Shown: positions 16,560 through 25,150 of the stretch, in pieces
Numbering within the stretch: the first letter of the stretch is position 1
How the letters are laid out: each line of letters opens with the position of its first letter
NCBI GenBank assembly: GCA_964583825.1
Contig: CAZOXM010000006.1
Location: 1 to 64,000, forward strand
Origin: GCA-1730015 sp964583825
GTDB lineage: Bacteria > Pseudomonadota > Gammaproteobacteria > Granulosicoccales > Granulosicoccaceae
Direction of reading: 5' to 3'
DNA length: 64,000 nt
The notes under the pieces: model-generated
Seen by the model: only the letters and a program-made list of their open reading frames with translations
What the model was told of the DNA's origin: nothing
Databases searched by the model: none
Made by a program: the position numbers and the translations under genes

Positions 16560-17813
16560 CTACCCGGCAATTTCATAGATCACCGAGAGGAACCTCGATA
16601 CCTCTTCAAGTGAATTGTAGTGACACATGGAGACGCGAACACAACTGTCGCGGCCCAGTGGATCAAGAATATTGCCGGAGTAATGGTCTGCCTTGCGTAC
16701 GTGGGTACGTATGCCGGCATCATTCAGTCGTGCGACCACTTCTGCGGCCGGCACACCTTCGACCGTCAGGGAAACCAACCCCTCCCGTGCCGGATTGTCG
16801 AGTCCGCCGATGACCTCCACCTTTTCCATTGCACTCAGCCCCGGCTGGTTGCCGGTACCATGGATCATCGCCTCAGTCAGTGCTTTTTCCTGCGCATGAA
16901 TGGCTTTACCGGCAGCGACAAAACGAGCGCGGCGATCCGGTGCATCACTGACCTGCCCGCCCAACCAGTCAAAATAGTCCACCACATCACTCATGGTGGC
17001 GTAACTGCCGGTATCGCGCGTGCCGAGTTCCCAGTTGTCTTGTGGTCCGCCGATCAGGCTGTCGTGCGGGAGAGCAGCCAGCCGATCAGAGATCCACGCT
17101 ATTCCATAGCCGTGCCGCGAGAATACCTTGTAGGGAGAAATGACGTAGCCGTCGATCTGATAACTCTTCAGGTCTATCTGCCCGTGTGCGGCATGTTGTA
17201 TTCCATCGACGATCACAAAACAGTTCGGCGCAGTGGCTCTGATCGCTTCGACACAGGCGGCAAGGTCGACCCCCATACCCGTGACTGGCGAGGTGTGAAT
17301 GACCGTCGCCACGGTTGTATCTTCGGTGACAGCAGCCGCATAATCATCTGCCGTCACACACCCGGTATGGTCATTGTGTTTAATCAGTACATGCTGTTTA
17401 CCGGCAATGCCCGCCCAGCGATGGCAGGCTGAACGAGTGGCCGGGTGTTCCAGCGTGGAGCCGAGCACTTTGCCCGCGGGCGCACCCAGGCACGCATTCA
17501 TAATCAGCCTGAACAGTAGCTCAGTGCCACTTTCTCCGGCGAAAAACTGACCGCCAGGTGCATTCATGAAATCACGCATGTCGGCTTTGGCTTTGTTAAT
17601 CACGCGCACGAGTTCATGACTGGCCGGATTGTCCCGCCCCTGATTATCCGGGATAGCGGCATAACGCCCGGAGGTTGCCGTGACTGCCTTCAACGTCAGC
17701 GCCCCGCCGGCGTTTTCAAAAAATATACGCTTGCCCTGCTGTGGACAGTGATCGATTTGTTCAAAGCGATCTCGTACTTGATCTAACAGTTGCTGGTTGA
17801 GTGACATGTTCAA
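16560..17813 (-). CDS. Class V aminotransferase-fold PLP enzyme
   Basis: This 417-residue protein has the cysteine desulfurase/SufS-like fold. The PLP-binding aspartate and histidine are in FVIVDGIQHAAHG (about residues 198-210) and the Schiff-base lysine in YVISPYKVFSRHGYG (about residue 225). Where SufS-type desulfurases carry the catalytic cysteine loop (RxGHHCA), this protein reads RTHVRKADHYSGN without a cysteine, so it is unlikely to be a desulfurase. Isopenicillin-epimerase-like or C-S lyase-like roles are alternatives. It is transcribed alone and converges with the PNPOx-like gene; a weak 5-bp hairpin (16520-16536) lies between them. Confidence 0.82.
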   Translation of the reverse strand: MNMSLNQQLLDQVRDRFEQIDHCPQQGKRIFFENAGGALTLKAVTATSGRYAAIPDNQGRDNPASHELVRVINKAKADMRDFMNAPGGQFFAGESGTELLFRLIMNACLGAPAGKVLGSTLEHPATRSACHRWAGIAGKQHVLIKHNDHTGCVTADDYAAAVTEDTTVATVIHTSPVTGMGVDLAACVEAIRATAPNCFVIVDGIQHAAHGQIDLKSYQIDGYVISPYKVFSRHGYGIAWISDRLAALPHDSLIGGPQDNWELGTRDTGSYATMSDVVDYFDWLGGQVSDAPDRRARFVAAGKAIHAQEKALTEAMIHGTGNQPGLSAMEKVEVIGGLDNPAREGLVSLTVEGVPAAEVVARLNDAGIRTHVRKADHYSGNILDPLGRDSCVRVSMCHYNSLEEVSRFLSVIYEIAG

Positions 17814-18131
17814 TAGGTTCAGGCCGAAACGGTGCCGCTAGTTTGCCAGACCCCACAGAAATTGCCATGCACATGTTCCCATGTGCGACAGCTCAGGAAT
17901 CAATGCATCAGTTCACCGTGCGTAAGCTTGAGATCTGTGGATAGCAATTGGTTCATGTGGGGTGGATAAGCGAACACGCCTGCCGATCAGCTGGTTTCGA
18001 CTTTTTGCAACATGTGCGGCAAACGTCCTGCGCGTCACCGAAATATGACCATTCAAATTGCGAATTGGTGCGTCGCGCAGGCAAAGGAGGTTTTCGACAC
18101 AACGATACGCGCCTGTTCAGCGTTCGGTCCA
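17814..18131. other. Intergenic region between aminotransferase and DUF2306 genes
   Basis: Both neighbours are on the reverse strand, so this holds the promoter of the aminotransferase gene and the 3' flank of the DUF2306 gene. I see no coding sequence, strong hairpin or repeat in it. Confidence 0.45.
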
Positions 18132-18530
18132 CTAGCCTCCAAATACGACAGCATGCATGACTCTGCCGGGCAGGAGCGTAAGTGCACCAGTCAGCAGCAT
18201 CCCGAAAAAATACAGAGCAAGCATGGTTCGACGGTGGCCATCAACATCGCCGCGCCGAACGCGGAGAATCCCCTCTGCGAGACTGTATAACACCAGCAGG
18301 GACAACAGGTGAATGGCACTGAAGGGCCCAAACATTCTTATTTCGTGAATGGCAAAGCTGGTGCAGGCGACCATGACCATCAATACGACCCAGGCCCAGC
18401 CAACGTATATGTGCCGCGGAGTCCCCTTCGGTAACAAAAGCTGCAATAAACCAATCAGCACTGCTGCGAGCGCTACCACGGCGTGTGTGTAAACAACTGA
18501 ACCTGTATCTATCAGCGGATCGATTGTCAT
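18132..18530 (-). CDS. DUF2306 family membrane protein
   Basis: This 132-residue integral membrane protein has four hydrophobic segments (about residues 14-33, 43-61, 69-87 and 103-121). The conserved polar pieces PRHIYVGW (about residues 38-45) and GHRRTMLALYF (about residues 98-108) match the DUF2306 family, whose function is unknown. It is divergent from the ABC transporter cluster, with about 275 bases between the two start codons. Confidence 0.8.
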   Translation of the reverse strand: MTIDPLIDTGSVVYTHAVVALAAVLIGLLQLLLPKGTPRHIYVGWAWVVLMVMVACTSFAIHEIRMFGPFSAIHLLSLLVLYSLAEGILRVRRGDVDGHRRTMLALYFFGMLLTGALTLLPGRVMHAVVFGG

Positions 18531-18689
18531 CCCTGTTCGCTCCGACCTGGTACGCTTTGAATATATCCCGTTAGCAGTGATTTGTCTTGCCTGTCACTAT
18601 TGTACGCCGGCCCACCTGTATTCACGGCCGCGATCGCCGCCGGCACTGTGCGGGTATTCCTCACTTTATTTTGGCCGGATCTCCAAGCC

Positions 18690-18718
18690 TTCGTAATATC
18701 TACAAACGTTCGTAATAT
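18690..18718. promoter_or_regulatory. Direct repeats upstream of ABC transporter operon
   Basis: The decamer ttcgtaatat occurs at 18690-18699 and again at 18709-18718, a spacing of 19 bases, close to two helical turns. The pair is about 90 bases upstream of the ABC ATPase start and could bind a regulator as tandem dimers or overlap a promoter. Confidence 0.35.
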
Positions 18719-18805
18719 TGCCACCCTGCACTATTTGTTGGCGTGCGAGTCTATTATTCTTCATCAATTGCTGTCACAGGCACGAACTTTTCAGGCACCC
18801 GCCCG

Positions 18806-19768
18806 ATGAACCAGACCTACACTGACTTTAACTCTCCGAAATTACACACCACCGCCACCGATGTACCAGTGATTCGTTTTGACAACGTGGCCAAGTCCTA
18901 CGGCAAACTGCAGGTGCTGGAGTCGCTCAGCCTGCATGTCGAGCGCGGGGAGGTTTACGGTTTTCTCGGAAGAAACGGAGCCGGGAAATCGACTGCAATC
19001 CGCATGATGCTTGGCATTACCAGCCTGTCCAGCGGACGCATCGAGCTGTTCGGCCATTCAGTAACACGGCAACTGGTGAGCACTCGCCAGCGAATCGGCT
19101 ATGTGGCTCAGGAACAACATTTTTATCCGTGGATGACGCCACACCAGCTGGCAAAATTTGTACGTGGACTCTATCCGCGCTGGCAGCAACGCCACTTCGA
19201 GCAATTACTGGAGGTGTTTGAACTGCCACCGAAACGGAAAATCGGCAATTTCTCCGGCGGCATGAAAGCCAAGCTGGCATTGTGCGTCGCGGTTGCGACC
19301 AACCCGGAGTGCCTGATTCTGGATGAGCCCACCGCCGGGATGGACCCGGTCGCCAGGCGCGAGTTTCTGGATCTGGTGAGCTATGAAGCCCGACGATCGG
19401 ATACCACGGTCTTTTTCTCAACCCATGTGATCGACGACATCGAATCCATTGCCGATCGCATTGCAATTATTGAAGCGGGCCGAACCGTCTACCAGGGGGG
19501 ATTCAGCGCGCTGTCCAATCACATCGCTATGTACTCGATTGACGAATACAGTTACTCACGAGGTGATCTGCCCGGGGACTTTATCCACAACGGATGCTGG
19601 CTGTTACAACGCGGTCGCCGTAAAGGCAGGGTTGAGATGGTATTTGAATTCGCCCGTGGCGCTCCCACCGCTCCAGCACTCGCACCGGGTTGGCGACAGG
19701 ACCCGATGACCCTTGAGGATGTTTTCGTCGCAGTGGTGGCAAAATCCAGCCCGGACGCCCCTGCGTGA
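18806..19768 (+). CDS. ABC transporter ATP-binding protein
   Basis: This 320-residue ATPase shows Walker A at residues 55-62 (GRNGAGKS), the signature FSGGMKAKLAL (about residues 150-160), Walker B LILDEPTAGMDP (about residues 171-182) and the switch histidine in FFSTHVIDDIES. The signature is a slightly altered SGGM of the kind seen in CcmA/NatA-like drug and export ATPases. It is a single-domain ATPase and should pair with the two permeases that follow, starting 84 bases downstream. The ATG at 18806 fits the usual short N-terminus. The cluster reads ATPase, permease-pseudopeptidase, permease-peptidase, which suggests export of, or membrane action on, a peptide or protein. Confidence 0.92.
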   Translation: MNQTYTDFNSPKLHTTATDVPVIRFDNVAKSYGKLQVLESLSLHVERGEVYGFLGRNGAGKSTAIRMMLGITSLSSGRIELFGHSVTRQLVSTRQRIGYVAQEQHFYPWMTPHQLAKFVRGLYPRWQQRHFEQLLEVFELPPKRKIGNFSGGMKAKLALCVAVATNPECLILDEPTAGMDPVARREFLDLVSYEARRSDTTVFFSTHVIDDIESIADRIAIIEAGRTVYQGGFSALSNHIAMYSIDEYSYSRGDLPGDFIHNGCWLLQRGRRKGRVEMVFEFARGAPTAPALAPGWRQDPMTLEDVFVAVVAKSSPDAPA

Positions 19769-19852
19769 CCGATTACTTCAGCCGCTGTGGTAGATGCGGA
19801 CGCATGATCTCAATAGCAGCATCGCTTGTCTGCAACACTAAGGATTAACCCG

Positions 19853-21763
19853 TTGGGTGCGCTCACTGTTTTATTAAAAGATCTGCGGGAACACAGCCTG
19901 GCGTTTCTGTGCCTCGCCGGTGGTCTGATCGCCGTGATTTTACTGTCACTGGCACAGCAGCGCGCAGGTGAATTTACGCTGAGCAGCTTTGAGGTCGTCC
20001 GGTTTGCACTGATCACAGTCATACCACTTATCGTATTAATCACGGGCAACCGTCTTATCGTCAGAGAATACACCGGTGGCACACGCAAGTTCGTCGAGAG
20101 CCTACCGCTGCGACCGTTTGTGCCTTTACTGGTTAAATATCTGCTCGGACTCGTTTATCTGGTACTACTGGGAGCCGTGCTCATAGTTATTGCCGCCGCA
20201 CTGGCCGGGCCAACCGAATTTGTCGATCAGTCCTATCTGCTCCTGTTACTGCTGAAAACAGCGACTGTCATCTGCCTGTACTGGAGTATCGCGTTTTTTA
20301 TCAGCTTTACCGGCAAGCTCAGATTGGTTCTTTATCTGGTACTGGGGCTGGCGGCGCTGTACCTCATTAATCTGCCTTCGTTTGACGAAACGCGATTTGC
20401 ACCAATGGCATTGATGGACCGACAGCTGTTTGTCTTCGAACGCGAAGTCATCCCCTGGGGCGATATCGGTGGCACACTGATACTATCGATCATCTTTGTC
20501 GCCGCTTCCTTCGCGCTGGCACTGATCAACGAAGGCTCAGTTGCCGAACAGCTGGGGAAACCGCTCAGTCGCAGAGACATTGCCGCGATCACCGTACTCG
20601 GGTTCGGCGTAATCGGCTTATATACCAACCTGCAGCGCACCGAGGATTCTGTTCTGCAGGACTTCAGTGGCAACTCGGTATTGCGCTCACAGTCACCGGA
20701 CATTGAGATCGCCTATCTCTCCGATGCCTACCAGCGTCAGGCACAAATAGCACTCGATAACCTAAGCGACATGCTCACGCTGTTTCAAAACGATACCGGC
20801 CTGCCGCCGCTGCCGCCTCTGCAAGTTGCACTGAACACAGACCTGGAAAGATTCGACGTTTATCCGGAATACACGGATGGTGTTCTGGTCACCGCCAATT
20901 TTTCCGATTACAACCACTACGAACACACCATGATGAGCACGATTGCGCTGCATCATATGCTGCTGATGATGTCCAATGGTCGGTGGGACTATGAGCCGAT
21001 GCACTGGCTGCTGGACGGGCTCTCAAGGTGGTGGGCCGAGGGAGGTGCAGAGGCTGGCCTCAGTGTGAATAACCCCGAGCATTTTGCAAAGGCTATCATC
21101 GCCACCCAACGCTTCAGCGAGGGTCTTCATCCGTTATTGCCCTGGCAGCGACTGATGGACGTATACGGTTTCGAGGCAGCCGGCGCACTTGCGTACACCG
21201 CCTTGCTGTACCTCGCCGAAAGCAAAGGCAGCCAGACAGTGATCGATCTTGCCGTGCATTATATTAACAATCGACCTGGCTCATCCTCGATTGAATCTAT
21301 CGAACGATTTCTGAACCCCGACACGGAAAGATTCGAACAGGTGACCGGCCTTTCCTTTGATGCTTTTGTTAAAGACTGGCTTGTCTGGCTTGCAGAAAAA
21401 GAAACCCTGCCGGCGATACGCGACCTCGTCGATGCTGTACCGAGAGTCGACGGTAATGTACAGAGTGTCGTGGACAAAAGCGGTGTCTACTGGCTGGAAG
21501 CAAGCTACACGGCACGGGCAGACTACCGGGAAACCTTTTCCGGACACTGTGTATTGCGACATCAGCGCACATCGGCGTTCGACATTGAAACAGAGATTTA
21601 TGATCGGGACAGGGATCGATCCGACTGTCCAACCGATGGAATCGCACATCGGGTACAGTCACCCTACGCATCGGGCGATCGCGCCTATGTGGTGCTTGAA
21701 TTTGAAAGCGATTACTTCAACCGTCCTATTCCGCTGTGGACAGGCAGGGTGCATATCAAATGA
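19853..21763 (+). CDS. ABC permease with degenerate peptidase-like domain
   Basis: This protein of about 636 residues has six hydrophobic segments in the first 240 residues and the ABC-2 permease cytoplasmic motif REYTGGTRKFVESLPLR (about residues 66-82). A further hydrophobic segment near residue 245 is followed by a large, probably periplasmic domain. At residue 367 it reads HHMLL where its neighbour has HETAH, and LLDGLSRWW where the neighbour has FIEGMAQY, so the zinc ligands are lost and this looks like a pseudopeptidase. No ATG or GTG is well placed. TTG at 19853 (LGALTVLLKDLREHSLAF) is my choice; TTG at 19826 is the alternative. The stop codon overlaps the ATG of the next gene (ATGA). 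Confidence 0.8.
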   Translation: MGALTVLLKDLREHSLAFLCLAGGLIAVILLSLAQQRAGEFTLSSFEVVRFALITVIPLIVLITGNRLIVREYTGGTRKFVESLPLRPFVPLLVKYLLGLVYLVLLGAVLIVIAAALAGPTEFVDQSYLLLLLLKTATVICLYWSIAFFISFTGKLRLVLYLVLGLAALYLINLPSFDETRFAPMALMDRQLFVFEREVIPWGDIGGTLILSIIFVAASFALALINEGSVAEQLGKPLSRRDIAAITVLGFGVIGLYTNLQRTEDSVLQDFSGNSVLRSQSPDIEIAYLSDAYQRQAQIALDNLSDMLTLFQNDTGLPPLPPLQVALNTDLERFDVYPEYTDGVLVTANFSDYNHYEHTMMSTIALHHMLLMMSNGRWDYEPMHWLLDGLSRWWAEGGAEAGLSVNNPEHFAKAIIATQRFSEGLHPLLPWQRLMDVYGFEAAGALAYTALLYLAESKGSQTVIDLAVHYINNRPGSSSIESIERFLNPDTERFEQVTGLSFDAFVKDWLVWLAEKETLPAIRDLVDAVPRVDGNVQSVVDKSGVYWLEASYTARADYRETFSGHCVLRHQRTSAFDIETEIYDRDRDRSDCPTDGIAHRVQSPYASGDRAYVVLEFESDYFNRPIPLWTGRVHIK

Positions 21764-23640
21764 TTCGATTGATCACCTGCCAGTTAAAACAGCTGCTGCC
21801 ATTTGTGCTGCTGTGGGTGGCGCTGGCCGCGATGTTCTACGGTATAGAATTTGGAACAAAGCGGATCGACGAGTTGAGTTATCTCGACTGGTGCGCCGAC
21901 TATTGTGATGTGGGGTCGGATTTCGACCTCGTGTTATTCACTATTATCCTCTACATGCTGGCGGCCTATAGTCTTTTTCCTCGTGAGTTTGATGAAGGCA
22001 CAATAGATTTCATCAGAAGCCTGCCGCTCACCAATGCCCAAATATTTTTCTCCAAAGTCATCGCAGCGTGGTTGTTGATCAGTCTGCTGGTCATCGCGGA
22101 AACCGCCCTGCACGCCGCCTTCCTGTCGTTTAACACCCAGTCAATTACCGGTACCAAGTACTGGGCAAACGACGCGATGATGATGATCAGAGACATTTTG
22201 TTTGCACTGGTCGTTGTCTCGCACGGCGTTTTTATCTCCTGGTTCCGAACCGTCGGACTGATACTCTACTGCGGCTACCTGATCGGGCTGATCTGGCTCG
22301 AACAGGCTTCGGGGGCATCCGGGGCGTTTAGTATATTTAGATTTTTCAATAACGAATACGATGGCTCGCAACTGCTGATTGACTGGCCAGTCATTACTGC
22401 ACAAGTCGCGTTCGCCGTTCTACTGTTATTCATCAGCTATGTGCTGTGGTCCAGAAAGGAATCCAAACCGGCTGCAACAAGCAGCAACCGGTTTGCCAGA
22501 TACCTGCCGGCACTGGCATCAGTGGCTGCATTTCTGGTACTGACCGCAACACTCGGCGGCATGATGCTGACCGCATTGAATGACAACCAGCGGGATAACA
22601 TACTGCAACTCAGCACAGACAAATACCGCTTTGCCTATCGACGCTCGGATGAAGGCCGGATGCTGGAACTGGCGCAGTATGCAGATGCCGACTACCGGCG
22701 ATTGTCTGAACTGCTCGGTCTTTCCGATCCCCCCGATGTGCACGCAGACATGACCTCGCAGAGCACCCATGCCCTGGGCGTTGCCAGCTACAATAAAATC
22801 CGCATGGTTTTATCCGCAGGTGAATCGGTGAATCCGGTTTACCGACGCGTACTAAGCCATGAAACCGCACACGTACTGCAGACAATAATCTCCAACCGTC
22901 TCCTGGGCTTTGCGGGCAACAGCGTTGGCTTTTTTATCGAAGGCATGGCGCAATACACCTCGTTTGCTCTGGTGCCGGACCCACCGACACAAACCACAAA
23001 CTGGGCTATTTCATCGGTATCGTGGGAGCGCAACGATATTACCTTCTCGGCCCTTGCAAACCGCGCGGCCTTTGAAGCGGTCTATGATCCTGAGTTGCTG
23101 TATGGGATTGGAGACATTTGGGTAGCCGCCATGGTGGATCAGTGCGGTGAGCAATCACTGGGGGATTTCCTGCGTTCCGTCGGTAAAAGGGGCGCACCAA
23201 GATCACTCACCGGTGCGACCTTCTGGCGGCATCACCTCAATCAATTCAACTGCAGCCTGGATGATGTTAATCATCGATGGCGCGGAATCATGCAGGAGAT
23301 TATCGACGACGGGCACGGTGGCGCTTTCCCGGTCTACAAAAATGTTGCACTCAACGTGCGGGACGAAGTGCTCGTGGTGAGTGCACGCGCAGAACATGCA
23401 GACGGCGCTCCGCGACCAGTGCGCTACCTTATCCGGGTGGCCAACGAAACCAAAGTTGCCAATACAGTCAGTGCCATCCGACCGGGCAAGTACACGGACC
23501 ACGATGGTTACACCGACGTTGAGTTTTCAGTGCCGCTGCAGGCGCTGGAGGGCCGACGGTTCAGCTTTCAGATCGGCTTCGTTCCGTTTCCGGATTCGCG
23601 CTACTACTTCGAAAAATGGCGCAGCGGAGCGGTGCCATAG
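21760..23640 (+). CDS. ABC permease fused to HExxH metallopeptidase domain
   Basis: This 626-residue protein begins with MIRLITCQLKQLLPFVLLWVA and has about six transmembrane segments with the permease motif REFDEGTIDFIRSLPLT (about residues 75-91), then another membrane segment near residue 255. The C-terminal part carries H367-E-T-A-H371 and E394 in FFIEGMAQY, that is HExxH-x22-E, the layout of gluzincin zinc peptidases such as the peptidase MA group. By topology the domain should face the periplasm. Gene order and the ATGA overlap show it is co-transcribed with the degenerate paralogue and the ATPase. Substrate and cleavage activity are not known. Confidence 0.85.
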   Translation: MIRLITCQLKQLLPFVLLWVALAAMFYGIEFGTKRIDELSYLDWCADYCDVGSDFDLVLFTIILYMLAAYSLFPREFDEGTIDFIRSLPLTNAQIFFSKVIAAWLLISLLVIAETALHAAFLSFNTQSITGTKYWANDAMMMIRDILFALVVVSHGVFISWFRTVGLILYCGYLIGLIWLEQASGASGAFSIFRFFNNEYDGSQLLIDWPVITAQVAFAVLLLFISYVLWSRKESKPAATSSNRFARYLPALASVAAFLVLTATLGGMMLTALNDNQRDNILQLSTDKYRFAYRRSDEGRMLELAQYADADYRRLSELLGLSDPPDVHADMTSQSTHALGVASYNKIRMVLSAGESVNPVYRRVLSHETAHVLQTIISNRLLGFAGNSVGFFIEGMAQYTSFALVPDPPTQTTNWAISSVSWERNDITFSALANRAAFEAVYDPELLYGIGDIWVAAMVDQCGEQSLGDFLRSVGKRGAPRSLTGATFWRHHLNQFNCSLDDVNHRWRGIMQEIIDDGHGGAFPVYKNVALNVRDEVLVVSARAEHADGAPRPVRYLIRVANETKVANTVSAIRPGKYTDHDGYTDVEFSVPLQALEGRRFSFQIGFVPFPDSRYYFEKWRSGAVP

Positions 23641-23664
23641 CAGGCGTTCCGGGCGCGGCAAATG

Positions 23665-25041
23665 CTACTGATCGAGGTGACGCAGAAGCGGATCCGGCGC
23701 ATGCGTATGTGGTCTGGATACAGAATCCTTTTCATCCGTGCTGCTGATAGTTCGTGAAGCGGCCGGGGCACTGCTCGACAGGTTATCACACCAGGTGTCC
23801 CCTACGCGCAGAGGGGAGGCCGTGCCGGATCCACCCGAGAACAGACCCGACAGATTCACGTGTGGCAGGATACGGTCTGCTACATAACGCGCCCGCGGAG
23901 CCACCAGGTCGGACGCCACCCGATTGCGCTCCCCCCAGGCGACTTTGAGGTCACAGGAACGCACATCGGCCTGCTTGTCAGCGAATCCCACGTGTACATC
24001 AACGTCATAGTGGTGTTTCATCATTGCGCCTTCTACCAGCATCGCGACATCTTCTCGTGAAGTGGCGTAGGAGTAAAAGATCAATTTACCTTCGTTACCC
24101 ATGTCGGCACCGGCAAAATCCGCCGTTACCGTCTTGTGAAAGTCGGTGGCTTCGTCATTAAAGAAACGGACTCCGGCAAGTCCGTAAAGGTATGAAAAAG
24201 GACCGGTGAGGTCTCCCCGTTCGTACAACTGCCTCGATACACGGGTTTCATCCAGTAATTCAAACGCACCCCACGGAGTCAGATCCATGCTCAACGAAGC
24301 CAGTTTATCGGGCTGTATGTAATCGTTGGCGTGAGCAAGTTCATGATAGAGCAATGAGGCGAGTGGCAGTTCGATATCATCCGAGGTTCGCTCCCTGTTA
24401 TCCGTGAGTGACCAGAAATCCCACGCATAGTCATTTCCGCTCGTAAATCGATACAGGCTGACGAATTGCAGATCAGAACCATAGCTGGTTCGCGGATCAT
24501 CATTGGTTGCCACCGTGCGTTTCTCGTCGACGCTTAACCACAGGGTTCGCGGGTCGAGGCGCACACGCCCCTGAGCAACACTGAAGCTCGAAGGTCTGAC
24601 TTCACTGCCAATCACCACTACGGTGATCGGTGCAAACATCGGCAACAGATCCGCAGGCAGCCGCTTGAGCATTTGCTCCAACCGCACGCCCATCCAGTCG
24701 TGCGTCACCAGCACGCGCTCCATAATGTCGCCAACGGTGGGCACAGGGTTTTCCTGCCCGATATACGGCAGCGTACTCAATGTACAGGGATCTGTATATT
24801 CCGCCGCCGCGCAGGCGGCAAGCACCGATGCGTACGGAGCATTTGGAATAAAAGGCCGGGCTTCAGTCGTCGAAATAACGCGGCGTTCACTTTCGGGAAT
24901 AGGCTCGCCGAATTCAACCGGAGATTGCAGGGATACAGGCGGAGAACTGTCTGAAGTTGTTTCATCAACCCCACCACCACAACCCGCTACAACCATCAAA
25001 GGAACTGCTGCTAGAACGCTACAAACACCGCAAAATTTCAC
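23665..25041 (-). CDS. Lipoprotein with HExxH zinc-peptidase motif
   Basis: This 458-residue protein is exported: it has a hydrophobic N-terminus ending in a lipobox-like VVAGC, with a glycine-rich GGGVDE after the cysteine. At residues 233-237 it has HELAH in LLYHELAHANDYIQPDK, a typical zinc-binding motif; the third ligand is not obvious, with the glutamate in ELLDETRV as a candidate. I do not recognise the family. GTG at 25041 is favoured because GAGG lies 6 bases upstream; TTG at 25059 is the alternative. It converges with the permease-peptidase gene, 24 bases apart, so the two gene ends share a short intergenic space. Confidence 0.75.
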   Translation of the reverse strand: MKFCGVCSVLAAVPLMVVAGCGGGVDETTSDSSPPVSLQSPVEFGEPIPESERRVISTTEARPFIPNAPYASVLAACAAAEYTDPCTLSTLPYIGQENPVPTVGDIMERVLVTHDWMGVRLEQMLKRLPADLLPMFAPITVVVIGSEVRPSSFSVAQGRVRLDPRTLWLSVDEKRTVATNDDPRTSYGSDLQFVSLYRFTSGNDYAWDFWSLTDNRERTSDDIELPLASLLYHELAHANDYIQPDKLASLSMDLTPWGAFELLDETRVSRQLYERGDLTGPFSYLYGLAGVRFFNDEATDFHKTVTADFAGADMGNEGKLIFYSYATSREDVAMLVEGAMMKHHYDVDVHVGFADKQADVRSCDLKVAWGERNRVASDLVAPRARYVADRILPHVNLSGLFSGGSGTASPLRVGDTWCDNLSSSAPAASRTISSTDEKDSVSRPHTHAPDPLLRHLDQ

Positions 25042-25150
25042 CACACACCTCGAGCACAAACTGAAAGAAATTCTAGACTCGGCATAGTAGACACACTATT
25101 GGCAAGAGAACAACCTCACACAGCGCGAAATATTGATTTGGAATGCTATG

